Source: Liquorilactobacillus aquaticus DSM 21051 (GTDB lineage: Bacteria > Bacillota > Bacilli > Lactobacillales > Lactobacillaceae). Taken from it: a stretch of DNA of 64,000 nucleotides. Under the pieces are notes generated by a model that was not told where the DNA came from, made no database searches, and saw nothing but the letters and a program-made list of their open reading frames with translations. Each line of letters starts with the position of its first letter. Position 1 is the stretch's first letter. Position numbers and translations under genes: made by a program. This document shows, in pieces, positions 1 to 7,524 of this stretch. Where the stretch lies: assembly GCF_001436755.1 (NCBI RefSeq), contig NZ_AYZD01000001.1, positions 1 to 64,000 on the forward strand, given 5' to 3'.

Positions 1-33
1 AAAATTCGGTTTCTCGTCCTATTTACTTATACA

Positions 34-62
34 GAGGCTAGTTATGTCACAGCCTCAATTTT
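34..62 (+). terminator. Possible terminator hairpin at left edge
   Basis: GAGGCT (34-39) and AGCCTC (51-56) form a 6-bp stem followed by AATTTT on the plus strand. It could end a plus-strand gene lying left of the window. The stem is short, so this is a weak call. The remaining bases 1-97 show no gene. Confidence 0.3.
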
Positions 63-97
63 GCGTATTCAATTACCAAATTAGGTTAGTGATAAAT

Positions 98-670
98 TTA
101 TTTGTTGGTTTTCTTTTTAATTCGTCTAGTTTGACCGGAATATTCGAATAATTGGACGAAACTTTTAATGGCGGTCTTTCTCAGCAATAAAACAAGTCCA
201 TATCCAATTATGACCCCTAAAGCATTTGTAATGACATCATTAATATCGATCCAACGCGAGATATTAAACAACAGATCGTAGATAAATTGGCTGAATTCGA
301 TCGATGCACCTACCCCAAAACCGAATAGGATCACCTGCTTAAAGTTCAATCGTTTAATCAGGAATAAGTATCCGCCTAAAGGAATCGTCATTAAAATGTT
401 TAGAAAAAACCCAGTATCGATATATCTAAACGGGATAATATTGATTGGTATCGTTCCAAACCTAAACAAAGCTGCCGGTACCTCGCGATATGCATCAGGA
501 GTCGGTGAAAAAACCAAATAACCGACAACAAGCAAGTACACGCCCAATGAAGTAACTGTAAAAAGTTTCCAGATATTTTTTTCGGTCAACCTGGAGATAC
601 CCATTTTAATGGCAACTACCAATCCGGTCATATTTAAAACAAACGGGACCCAACGTTCGATCTCTGCCAT
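98..670 (-). CDS. VanZ-family membrane protein
   Basis: A 190-residue, very hydrophobic protein with about five predicted membrane segments. The VanZ signature is visible in its second half: SIEFSQFIYD followed by RWIDINDVITNALG, the conserved E..Q / R.xDINDxxxN.xG arrangement of the family. VanZ proteins are named from low-level teicoplanin resistance, but most homologues have no known job. The ATG at 670 is preceded by AAGGGGGAG at good spacing. The gene stands alone and is divergent from the T-box unit to its right, so no operon partner helps assign a role. Family is fairly sure, function is not. Confidence 0.8.
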   Translation of the reverse strand: MAEIERWVPFVLNMTGLVVAIKMGISRLTEKNIWKLFTVTSLGVYLLVVGYLVFSPTPDAYREVPAALFRFGTIPINIIPFRYIDTGFFLNILMTIPLGGYLFLIKRLNFKQVILFGFGVGASIEFSQFIYDLLFNISRWIDINDVITNALGVIIGYGLVLLLRKTAIKSFVQLFEYSGQTRRIKKKTNK

Positions 671-867
671 AAGAATCTCCCCCTTTTTATATCTTAGTAA
701 AGACTGGAATTGACTTTCGACTTGAGATCATACTAGCACAACAACTTTAATTTCACCTTAAGGTCTTTCCTAAAAGCATAAGTGTAACCTTTTCTCAACG
801 ATATTTATGTTTCTTTAATAATTTGTGTATTCTATTTGTAACATGTCAGAAAAAGATTAACAAGTTA

Positions 868-896
868 TTGACAATTTATAAGTAAATCTGTAAATT
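868..896 (+). promoter_or_regulatory. Sigma-A-type promoter for T-box transcript
   Basis: TTGACA at 868-873, a 17-base spacer, then TAAATT at 891-896. The -35 box is perfect and the -10 matches four of six consensus bases. It sits about 25 bases upstream of the first T-box helix, as expected for the start of the leader RNA. Confidence 0.6.
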
Positions 897-914
897 TAAT
901 ACTAGAAACTAATA

Positions 915-1195
915 CACGTATAAAACGATGAAGAGAAGAGTAGATCATTACAAAGGCACTAAGCGAGCACTGATAGTGTGAGAGTGCAGCCTTAGGATGA
1001 TTGAAGATGAACTCGGAGTTTTGGGCAGCGCTAAGAAGGCATGCCCCGTAGAGATGCGATAAAATCTGAAGCATATTTTTACTTGTATGCTGCTGAGTTA
1101 CAGATAGTAATATCTGGATAAAGATGGGTGGTACCGCGAAAGCTTTCGTCCCTGTACGTTGTATTTTACGTACAAGGATGAGAGCTTTTTTGCTG
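915..1195 (+). promoter_or_regulatory. T-box riboswitch (probable Met specifier)
   Basis: The diagnostic T-box sequence GGGTGGTACCGCG is at 1126-1138. A terminator follows: AAGCTTTCGTCC (from about 1141) pairs with GGATGAGAGCTT and is followed by six T residues, with an internal GTACGT/ACGTAC hairpin. Stem I can be folded: AAAAC 922-926 with GTTTT 1018-1022, a GATGA/GGA kink-turn, then GATCATT with GATGATT. The specifier-side loop reads GAAGATGAA; aligning it to the known GAAA-NNN-A layout of glyQS puts the specifier at ATG 1007-1009 (Met). GAT 1006-1008 (Asp) is the alternative. Uncharged tRNA would allow readthrough into the downstream binding-protein gene. Confidence 0.9.
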
Positions 1196-1283
1196 CAAGC
1201 TTATTAAGCAAGGGATGTGAGGCCGACAAAAAAATCTTTTAGTTTAAGACGATTAAAAAAAGGAATTATAGGGGGAAGAGTTA

Positions 1284-2927
1284 ATGCGCAAACTAAGAAC
1301 TATACTATCTTTGCTGGCTATGAGTGTTTTGATTTTAACACTTTCGGCTTGCGGAAAATCAGCAGAAAGCAGTTCAAGTTCAAAAAAGCAAGTCTTAAAT
1401 TTAAGCGCGACCGCTCCGCTTGATACGATCGACATCTCAAAAGCAAGCGGTTATGGTCAAACAGGCAATGTTTTTGAAAGCTTCTATCGCCTTGGCAAAA
1501 ATGGCAAAGTTACGCCAGGATTAGCTAAAAGTGGAACGGTCTCTAAAGATGGCAAGACATGGACCTTTAAGCTGCGCAATGCTAAATGGAGCAATGGCGC
1601 TAAAATCACTGCTCAGGATTTCGTGTATTCGTGGCGTAGAACGCTGAATCCTAAAACTAAATCAACATATTCATACCTATTCGGTGGTGTTCAGAATGCG
1701 GACGCCGTCAGTTCCGGTAAAAAAGATCCGAGTTCAGTTGGAATTTCTGCTCCTGATAGTAAAACAGTCGTAATCAAGCTCAATAAACCAATCGCTTATT
1801 TTAAAGTCCTAATGGCTTATCCCCTATTTGGACCGCAAAATCAAAAAATTGTTGAAAAATATGGCAAAAAATATGCCACAAAAGCCCAATATATGGTTTA
1901 CTCAGGTCCATTCAAAATCAAGAAATGGAACGGAACCGGCAATAAATGGCAATTCGTCAAAAATAATCAATATTGGGACAAAAAAGTTGTCAAACTTCAA
2001 AAGATTAACTACTTAGTCGTCGGAAGCCCAACAACTGGGCAGGAGCTTTATCAGCAAGGAAAACTTGATCTAACGCCCCTCGCTGGTCAGCAAGTTAAGA
2101 ACTTTAAAACCAGTTCACAATTCAAGCAGTATCCATACTCATATGTCTCTTACTTGCAGTATAACTTCAAAGACGGTGATGCTGTCAAACGTACGGCAAT
2201 GAATAATCGCAACATCAGATTAGCTCTATCTTTAGCTATTGATCGCAACGTTTTAACTAAGAAGATCCTAGGAAACGGCTCTCTGACACCTAAGGGTTTT
2301 GTGGCTTCAGAACTGGCAAATGACCCGAAGACCGGAACCGATTTTGCTGATCAGCAATACGTTAAAAATACGGTTGAACGTAATACCAAACTTGCAAAGC
2401 AGTATTGGGCAAAAGGCATGAAAGAAATTGGACAAAAAAAGCTTAAACTCACATTGCTGGCTTCAAATGATGACTCTAACAGTACCGTGATTGCGCAGTA
2501 TCTGCAATCGGCATATGCCAAAGTTCTTTCTGGTTTAAGCATTGAAGTTAACAGTATTCCTAGTAATAATGCTCAGCAGAATGCCCTCCAAGGAAACTTT
2601 GATATTTACCTTTCTGGCTGGGGCGGCGATTTTAGTGATCCAATTACCTTTTTGCAAATTCCTGAAACAGATACAGCCTACAATTATGGTAAGTATTCAA
2701 GTGCAAAGTATGATGAATTGATCGCACGCGCTCAGAATGCGGATGCAAATGATCCAAGCAAGCGCTGGAGTGATCTGGTCCAAGCTGCACGCCTTCTCAA
2801 CAGTGATCAAGGCATGACACCAGTCTATCAGCAAGTTACTGCTTATCTACAAAAAAACGATATCAAGGGTATTATTCACAATACAGCAGGAACACAGTGG
2901 AACTACAAGTATGCTTATAAAAAATAA
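1284..2927 (+). CDS. Oligopeptide ABC transporter substrate-binding lipoprotein (OppA-like)
   Basis: A 547-residue family-5 extracellular solute-binding protein, full length for OppA. It has a type II signal peptide with a lipobox LSAC (Cys23), so it is predicted to be lipid-anchored outside the membrane and to deliver peptides to an Opp permease. Internal landmarks are typical of the family, such as FVYSWRRTLNP near residue 115 and the GWGGDFSDPITFL segment in the C-terminal lobe. The ATG at 1284 follows GGGGGAAG. No permease or ATPase genes adjoin, so it is an orphan binding protein that must use a transporter encoded elsewhere. The T-box leader ties its expression to starvation for one amino acid, probably methionine. 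Confidence 0.9.
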   Translation: MRKLRTILSLLAMSVLILTLSACGKSAESSSSSKKQVLNLSATAPLDTIDISKASGYGQTGNVFESFYRLGKNGKVTPGLAKSGTVSKDGKTWTFKLRNAKWSNGAKITAQDFVYSWRRTLNPKTKSTYSYLFGGVQNADAVSSGKKDPSSVGISAPDSKTVVIKLNKPIAYFKVLMAYPLFGPQNQKIVEKYGKKYATKAQYMVYSGPFKIKKWNGTGNKWQFVKNNQYWDKKVVKLQKINYLVVGSPTTGQELYQQGKLDLTPLAGQQVKNFKTSSQFKQYPYSYVSYLQYNFKDGDAVKRTAMNNRNIRLALSLAIDRNVLTKKILGNGSLTPKGFVASELANDPKTGTDFADQQYVKNTVERNTKLAKQYWAKGMKEIGQKKLKLTLLASNDDSNSTVIAQYLQSAYAKVLSGLSIEVNSIPSNNAQQNALQGNFDIYLSGWGGDFSDPITFLQIPETDTAYNYGKYSSAKYDELIARAQNADANDPSKRWSDLVQAARLLNSDQGMTPVYQQVTAYLQKNDIKGIIHNTAGTQWNYKYAYKK

Positions 2928-2952
2928 AATTTAAAATACAACACATATCTAT

Positions 2953-3010
2953 AAAATAAAAGCTCCCCCTCGCTTAAAAAATAATTAAGCGGTGGGAAGC
3001 TTTTATTTTT
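2953..3010. terminator. Bidirectional intrinsic terminator
   Basis: A long stem (AAAATAAAAGCT...AGCTTTTATTTT with an inner GCTTAA/TTAAGC arm) lies between the converging binding-protein gene and the minus-strand isomerase gene. T-rich tracts occur on both strands, so it can stop both transcripts. Confidence 0.8.
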
Positions 3011-3104
3011 AGCAACAGGTCTGTTAGAAAATCAGGCACAATGAAACGTTGCTTACCATAACATAGAAACGTGATTTTTGGGTTTGCGTCATCCGCTTTA
3101 TACC

Positions 3105-4043
3105 CTATTTAAAATCATTAATAATGGGGGTAAGATAATTAAAAGAAAATTCCAAACCTTTTTTTACCAATTCATTGCTTTTTGAAAAACGTCTGTCCTC
3201 ATGCTCAATACTAAAATCGCCTTCGTAATTAATTTCCTGCATCACTTTATAAAATTCACTCCAGTTAATGTCACCTAAACCTGGAATCACCGGTGTCCAG
3301 AATCCTAGATCTTCAGCATGCTGTCGGTTTAATTTTTTGCCATAAATTCCATATTTATAAAATTGGCTTTTATCAACAAGCATGTCCTTAGCATCAATAT
3401 GAAAAATACGATCTTTGTATTCACGCAAAGCTCTGAGATAATCAATCCCCAACCAGTCTAAATGTGATGGATCGAAGTTCAAACCGAATGCTGCGCTGGA
3501 AATACGGTGAAACATTTCATCCCACAGCTCCGGTGAATAGGAAATAGTCCCTGGAAGCCCATCTTCCTGCCAACCCGGCATGGGACAATTCTCTACCATC
3601 AGCTTAACGTTTTTCTTTTCAGCAAACAGTACAAGCTGTGAAAAAATTCGTTCAAATTCGTCGAAATTTTCCAATAGAGATTTTTTTTGATTTTTTCCGA
3701 CAAAACATCCCACTAAAGGTGTCCCGAGCTCGCTAGCTGCTTCTATTACAGCTCTCAAGTGTTCATAGTAAAATTTTTGTTTACACTCATCTGAATCGAG
3801 CATATTATCATAATAAGCTAGACTTGAAAAAGAAATATGATATTTCTCCTGTATAGTTTTTATTTTAACTGTTTCAACCGCAGTTAAATGCTCAACATCA
3901 ATATCGCTCCCCGAATAGTCGCGTGTATTGCTGCGTGGCCAGCAAGAAACATCTAACGCGGAGAAACCAACTTGATGCGCATATTTCATCTTCTCTTCTA
4001 AAGTCATATTCTGTAAACAACCTGTTAAAAACCCAAAATTCAT
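3105..4043 (-). CDS. Sugar phosphate isomerase/epimerase-like TIM-barrel protein
   Basis: A 312-residue xylose-isomerase-like TIM barrel (AP_endonuc_2 superfamily). Motifs include LMVENCP, GLNFDPSHLDWLG and FHIDAKD, whose E, D, H and H residues are typical divalent-metal ligands, and a C-terminal FSIEHEDRR. The start is the ATG at 4043, eight bases after AAGGAG, rather than the GTG nine bases upstream. It is the third gene of a LacI-flanked unit with a Gfo/Idh/MocA dehydrogenase and a permease. In such units these barrels isomerise, epimerise or eliminate oxidised sugars. The exact reaction cannot be read from sequence. Confidence 0.8.
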   Translation of the reverse strand: MNFGFLTGCLQNMTLEEKMKYAHQVGFSALDVSCWPRSNTRDYSGSDIDVEHLTAVETVKIKTIQEKYHISFSSLAYYDNMLDSDECKQKFYYEHLRAVIEAASELGTPLVGCFVGKNQKKSLLENFDEFERIFSQLVLFAEKKNVKLMVENCPMPGWQEDGLPGTISYSPELWDEMFHRISSAAFGLNFDPSHLDWLGIDYLRALREYKDRIFHIDAKDMLVDKSQFYKYGIYGKKLNRQHAEDLGFWTPVIPGLGDINWSEFYKVMQEINYEGDFSIEHEDRRFSKSNELVKKGLEFSFNYLTPIINDFK

Positions 4044-4070
4044 TTTGATCACTCCTTTTTTAATAATCTA

Positions 4071-5030
4071 CTAAATAATATTCGCAAAATAGTCCAAATT
4101 ACTGATAATAACAGCTCCGATAACAGCCAGTACCGTCCCCAACGAAATAAGAATCATTTGATGAGAGGATTTCTTTTCGTGCAAAATAAAGATACCTCCA
4201 AATGCTCCAACAATAAATCCAAGTGAACTCAAAGTGGACGCTGCTGCCTGACCAAGATTTGGATTAGCAATCGAAACAAAAAGTGCAACATTCCCGACTG
4301 CCCAAACCACGCCAGTAATAGCATTTGTAAAAGTAATTTTACTAATCAACTGCTTTGTTTCATGCGTTATCATAAATACGAATAATATACCACCGATTAC
4401 CATGCCAATAGATTGTGGAAAAATAATTGTAATCATATATTGGACTCCATGCTCAGCATTTATAATTTGAGCCGGGATATCCATCCATCTCTGTAAAAGT
4501 TTAGGCGCAATGAAATAACCCATAAAACCTAAAGTAGATAATAACAGTGGCAAAAAACCACCTACAGCATTTTTCTTTATATCATTATTGCTTTTCTTTC
4601 CCGTTTTGTCTTCAGTTTGAATCCAAACAGCTCCTAAAACAATCAATGCAATCGCAACAATTCCGGCAATCCATTGCGAAACCTTGGTCCATTCACCTAA
4701 AAGTGCAGCCCCTAACAAAGCATTCCCGACAATTTGGCTCGTCATAGATAAAGGCACGGCACGAGAAACACCCATTGACTTAATTGCAATAAATTGAAAT
4801 CCTTGACCTACCGTCCACAAAACACCGGATACCAGCCCAATAATAACGATCTGCCAATTCATTGCGTATCCATGGGGCAATACCCAAAGGAAATAAGTTA
4901 GAAATCCAAAAAGCAATCCGCCAAGAGTAAGGCCTAATGTTTGCTGTGATGAATTCCCGCCAAACTTGGCTGATAGAAGTCCGATTGACCCCCAACACAA
5001 AGATGGAATAAGTGCGATTAAGATATGCAT
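4071..5030 (-). CDS. GRP-family sugar uptake permease (GlcU/RbsU-like)
   Basis: A 319-residue membrane protein with about ten hydrophobic segments and the glucose/ribose porter pattern: an N-terminal PSLCWGSIGLLSAKFGG and a C-terminal GQAAASTLSSLGF followed by GGIFILHEKK. GRP proteins, in the drug/metabolite transporter superfamily, are thought to bring sugars in unphosphorylated by proton symport. The ATG at 5030 follows GGGAGGGGAAATT. It is the middle gene between the dehydrogenase (13 bases upstream) and the isomerase, so it probably imports the substrate of those two enzymes. Drug export is the less likely alternative. Confidence 0.8.
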   Translation of the reverse strand: MHILIALIPSLCWGSIGLLSAKFGGNSSQQTLGLTLGGLLFGFLTYFLWVLPHGYAMNWQIVIIGLVSGVLWTVGQGFQFIAIKSMGVSRAVPLSMTSQIVGNALLGAALLGEWTKVSQWIAGIVAIALIVLGAVWIQTEDKTGKKSNNDIKKNAVGGFLPLLLSTLGFMGYFIAPKLLQRWMDIPAQIINAEHGVQYMITIIFPQSIGMVIGGILFVFMITHETKQLISKITFTNAITGVVWAVGNVALFVSIANPNLGQAAASTLSSLGFIVGAFGGIFILHEKKSSHQMILISLGTVLAVIGAVIISNLDYFANII

Positions 5031-5042
5031 AATTTCCCCTCC

Positions 5043-6089
5043 CTAATTGATTTCGATCATCTGGCCTTTTTCATTAGACTCAATTCCCGCAAAGGTTGCT
5101 TTCATTGCATTGAGAACAGTCTCACCATCCGATATAGAAACACGCTTGCTTAATATAGAATCTACAAATTCATCGATCATTCCAGAACTGGTCTGCTGAT
5201 CATTAGTCTGAATCTGATCAAGGCTGTAATCAATGTGTTCCTTATTTTTTAATATCACCCTAATTGCGTATTCAGGATCATCATATATTTTCATAATTCC
5301 TTTGGTTCCGTACAGAATAGTTGAGTTATCTTCTTCTCCGTAATAAGTCCAACTTGCTGCGACAGTCCCTAACACGCCTGAATTTAACTTATAGATGCTG
5401 AATGCATTATCATCGACACCGATCAATTCACCTGCGCTATCTCTCTTGTCCAGCGTAGCTAATATTGAAAAGGCGCTAGTGACATGGCTATCTAGCAAAT
5501 ACAGCATCAAATCCAACTTATGGACGCCTAGATCAAAAATCGCTCCAAATTTAGCTTTGTTTTTATCAAAAAACCAAGTATTAGCCCCTGGATCAACACT
5601 CCAAGTCTCTGGTCCTCCATGTCCAAAAGTGGTTTTAAAAGTTAAAACACTGCCAATTGTATTTTGCTGCAACAATTTTTTAGCTATTACATGTGCTCTT
5701 GCCAATCTTTGATTCTGATCAATCATTAACTTCCGTCCGGCTTTTTTGGCTTCATCGATCATTGCTTCGCAATCCTCCAAAGTTGTGGCCATTGGTTTTT
5801 CGCAAAGAACATGTTTGCCAGCCTTCAATGCTTGGATGGTGAGCTTAGCATGAGACTCATTAGCAACACAAATACTAACCGCATCGATTTTGTCATCCGC
5901 CAGAAGAGACTCAATTGAATCAAACGCCCGTCCCCCGTATTGTTTTGCCATTGTTGAAGCCCTTTCTTGTGAATAATCAAAATATCCCTCTAGCTGTACA
6001 TGTGTATTATGTGCATACTCAGGAATATGCCGGGTTTGAGCAATCTTGCCACAGCCAATAATACCCACGTTCAATTTTTTGCCTGTCAT
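5043..6089 (-). CDS. Gfo/Idh/MocA-family NAD(P)-dependent oxidoreductase
   Basis: A 348-residue protein with an N-terminal Rossmann fold (GIIGCGKIAQTRHIPEY) and the family's EKPMATT motif carrying the conserved lysine near residue 95. The C-terminal part has the family's barrel domain with GAIFDLGVHKLDLMLYL, where the D..xH pair is typical of the active site. Members oxidise sugar or cyclitol hydroxyls, for example inositol, glucose or glycosides at C3. The ATG at 6089 follows AAAGGAGG. It is the first gene of the three-gene unit and diverges from the LacI regulator. The substrate is unknown. Confidence 0.85.
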   Translation of the reverse strand: MTGKKLNVGIIGCGKIAQTRHIPEYAHNTHVQLEGYFDYSQERASTMAKQYGGRAFDSIESLLADDKIDAVSICVANESHAKLTIQALKAGKHVLCEKPMATTLEDCEAMIDEAKKAGRKLMIDQNQRLARAHVIAKKLLQQNTIGSVLTFKTTFGHGGPETWSVDPGANTWFFDKNKAKFGAIFDLGVHKLDLMLYLLDSHVTSAFSILATLDKRDSAGELIGVDDNAFSIYKLNSGVLGTVAASWTYYGEEDNSTILYGTKGIMKIYDDPEYAIRVILKNKEHIDYSLDQIQTNDQQTSSGMIDEFVDSILSKRVSISDGETVLNAMKATFAGIESNEKGQMIEIN

Positions 6090-6130
6090 ATTTAAATTCC
6101 TCCTTTGATTAAGAACAATTATGTTTTATA

Positions 6131-6180
6131 ATAAAACCGCTTACATTGCAATGCGAATTTCATAAACTGAAATATTGCAA
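6131..6180. promoter_or_regulatory. cre-like site and dyad between dehydrogenase and lacI genes
   Basis: Bases 6131-6146, read on the minus strand as ATGTAAGCGGTTTTAT, match the catabolite-responsive element consensus WTGNAARCGNWWWCAW with one mismatch. Immediately beside it is an imperfect dyad: TTGCAAT 6146-6152 and TTTCA 6158-6162 against TGAAA 6168-6172 and ATTGCAA 6174-6180. CcpA control plus a site for the local LacI protein would fit; which protein binds is not shown. Confidence 0.5.
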
Positions 6181-6297
6181 AAAAGTGGATGAATTAAAAT
6201 GCTTTAATTAAGCGTTCTTTGTTAGCTTTTGAAACTATCCATGGTCTATTTTGATTAAATTTAGAAATATTTCATTTTTATTTTGGAGGGAAATAAT

Positions 6298-7266
6298 TTG
6301 AGTAAAAAGATTAACGCTTACGATATTGCTAAAGTCGCACATGTCTCACCTTCTACTGTATCCAGAGTCTTGAATCATAAAAATAACGTTAACCTAATCA
6401 CTGCTCAAAAAGTTGAGGAGGTTATTAAAAAACTGGAATTCAAGCGTAACAAGGACAAAAACACAGCAAAAATAATTCTCTTGAATATTCCTGATCTCTC
6501 GAACACTTTCTACGCCGATATCATCGAAGGAATCAAAGCTGCTGCCAATGCTAATCAATACCATTTGCTAATTGATCAGACTGATTTAGGCAATACTGAT
6601 ATTCAACATTTTATGAACTTAGTACGCAGACTGCAAATTTCTGGTCTTATAACATTCAAACAATTATCACTGTCTATTTTGAACAGACTTTCCAGTATCA
6701 TCAAAGTAGTACAATGCAACGAATTCAATCCAGCGTCCGATCTTCCATATGTCACAATTAATGATTACTCTGCTGCTAAAGACGCAACTATTCAACTTCT
6801 AAGAACTGGTAAAAGAAATATTGGTCTTATCAACGGTCCGAAATCATTCAGATACGCTTATGAACGTGAGCGTGGATTTAAAGATGCCTTAAAAGAATAC
6901 AATATTTCGACTACCAAAGAATGGCTTATTTCTTTACCTGCTATAAAGTACGAAATTGCTTTACCTATTGTTTCACAATTATTAAGTGCCCAGCCTCATC
7001 CTGATGCGTTTTTTTGTGTTTCAGATACGCTTGGAGCTGCCGTAATAAATGCCGCACAAAAGTACCGTTTAAGGGTACCTGCGGATATTGCAGTTATCGG
7101 ATTCGATAATACAATGATCTCTCAAATCATCACGCCCCCTTTAACAACCGTAAATCAACCTCGTTTTCAAATTGGCTACTCTTCCGTTGAATTATTTAAA
7201 AATTTTGACCACAAAAACCGCCACTTACAACTAGAAACAGAATTTATTGTCCGCAACTCAATCTAA
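6298..7266 (+). CDS. LacI-family transcriptional regulator
   Basis: A 322-residue LacI/GalR repressor. The N-terminal helix-turn-helix is clear: AYDIAKVAHVSPSTVSRVLN, with the hinge helix following. A periplasmic-binding-like sensor domain begins around residue 50 and ends with FDNTMISQIITPPLTTVNQP. The start is taken as TTG 6298, seven bases after GGAGGG 6285-6290; an earlier TTG would overlap that ribosome binding site. It is divergent from the dehydrogenase-permease-isomerase genes and most likely controls them in response to the imported sugar or an early intermediate. Confidence 0.9.
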   Translation: MSKKINAYDIAKVAHVSPSTVSRVLNHKNNVNLITAQKVEEVIKKLEFKRNKDKNTAKIILLNIPDLSNTFYADIIEGIKAAANANQYHLLIDQTDLGNTDIQHFMNLVRRLQISGLITFKQLSLSILNRLSSIIKVVQCNEFNPASDLPYVTINDYSAAKDATIQLLRTGKRNIGLINGPKSFRYAYERERGFKDALKEYNISTTKEWLISLPAIKYEIALPIVSQLLSAQPHPDAFFCVSDTLGAAVINAAQKYRLRVPADIAVIGFDNTMISQIITPPLTTVNQPRFQIGYSSVELFKNFDHKNRHLQLETEFIVRNSI

Positions 7267-7411
7267 CTTCAAATGAATAAGAATTAGTGATCATTTCAAG
7301 CCGGATTAAATTCCAACTTTTTAAGAGATAAATAGCAAATTATGTAATTCAAATTTAAGGGAAAAATTTATTTTTGAACTTTAGCACCCAAAAGACAAAC
7401 TCTTCAGAAAC

Positions 7412-7462
7412 AGCGGAGCTAGGCCAAAGAATTGATTTGGTCTAGCTCCGCTTTAATTTTTT
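7412..7462 (+). terminator. Intrinsic terminator after lacI-like gene
   Basis: AGCGGAGCTAGGCC and GGTCTAGCTCCGCT form a strong stem around a short loop, followed by TTTAATTTTTT. It lies between the converging regulator and P-type ATPase genes and ends the regulator transcript. Bases 7267-7411 and 7463-7524 show no gene. Confidence 0.85.
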
Positions 7463-7524
7463 ATAATATTCGTATCAATAATATGTCCCAGCGATCAGCT
7501 TAGGCTGATTTTACCAAAACTTTC

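Noticed and set aside
865-1074. Minus-strand open frame of 69 codons
   Set aside because: It lies wholly within the T-box leader; the RNA structure explains the sequence.
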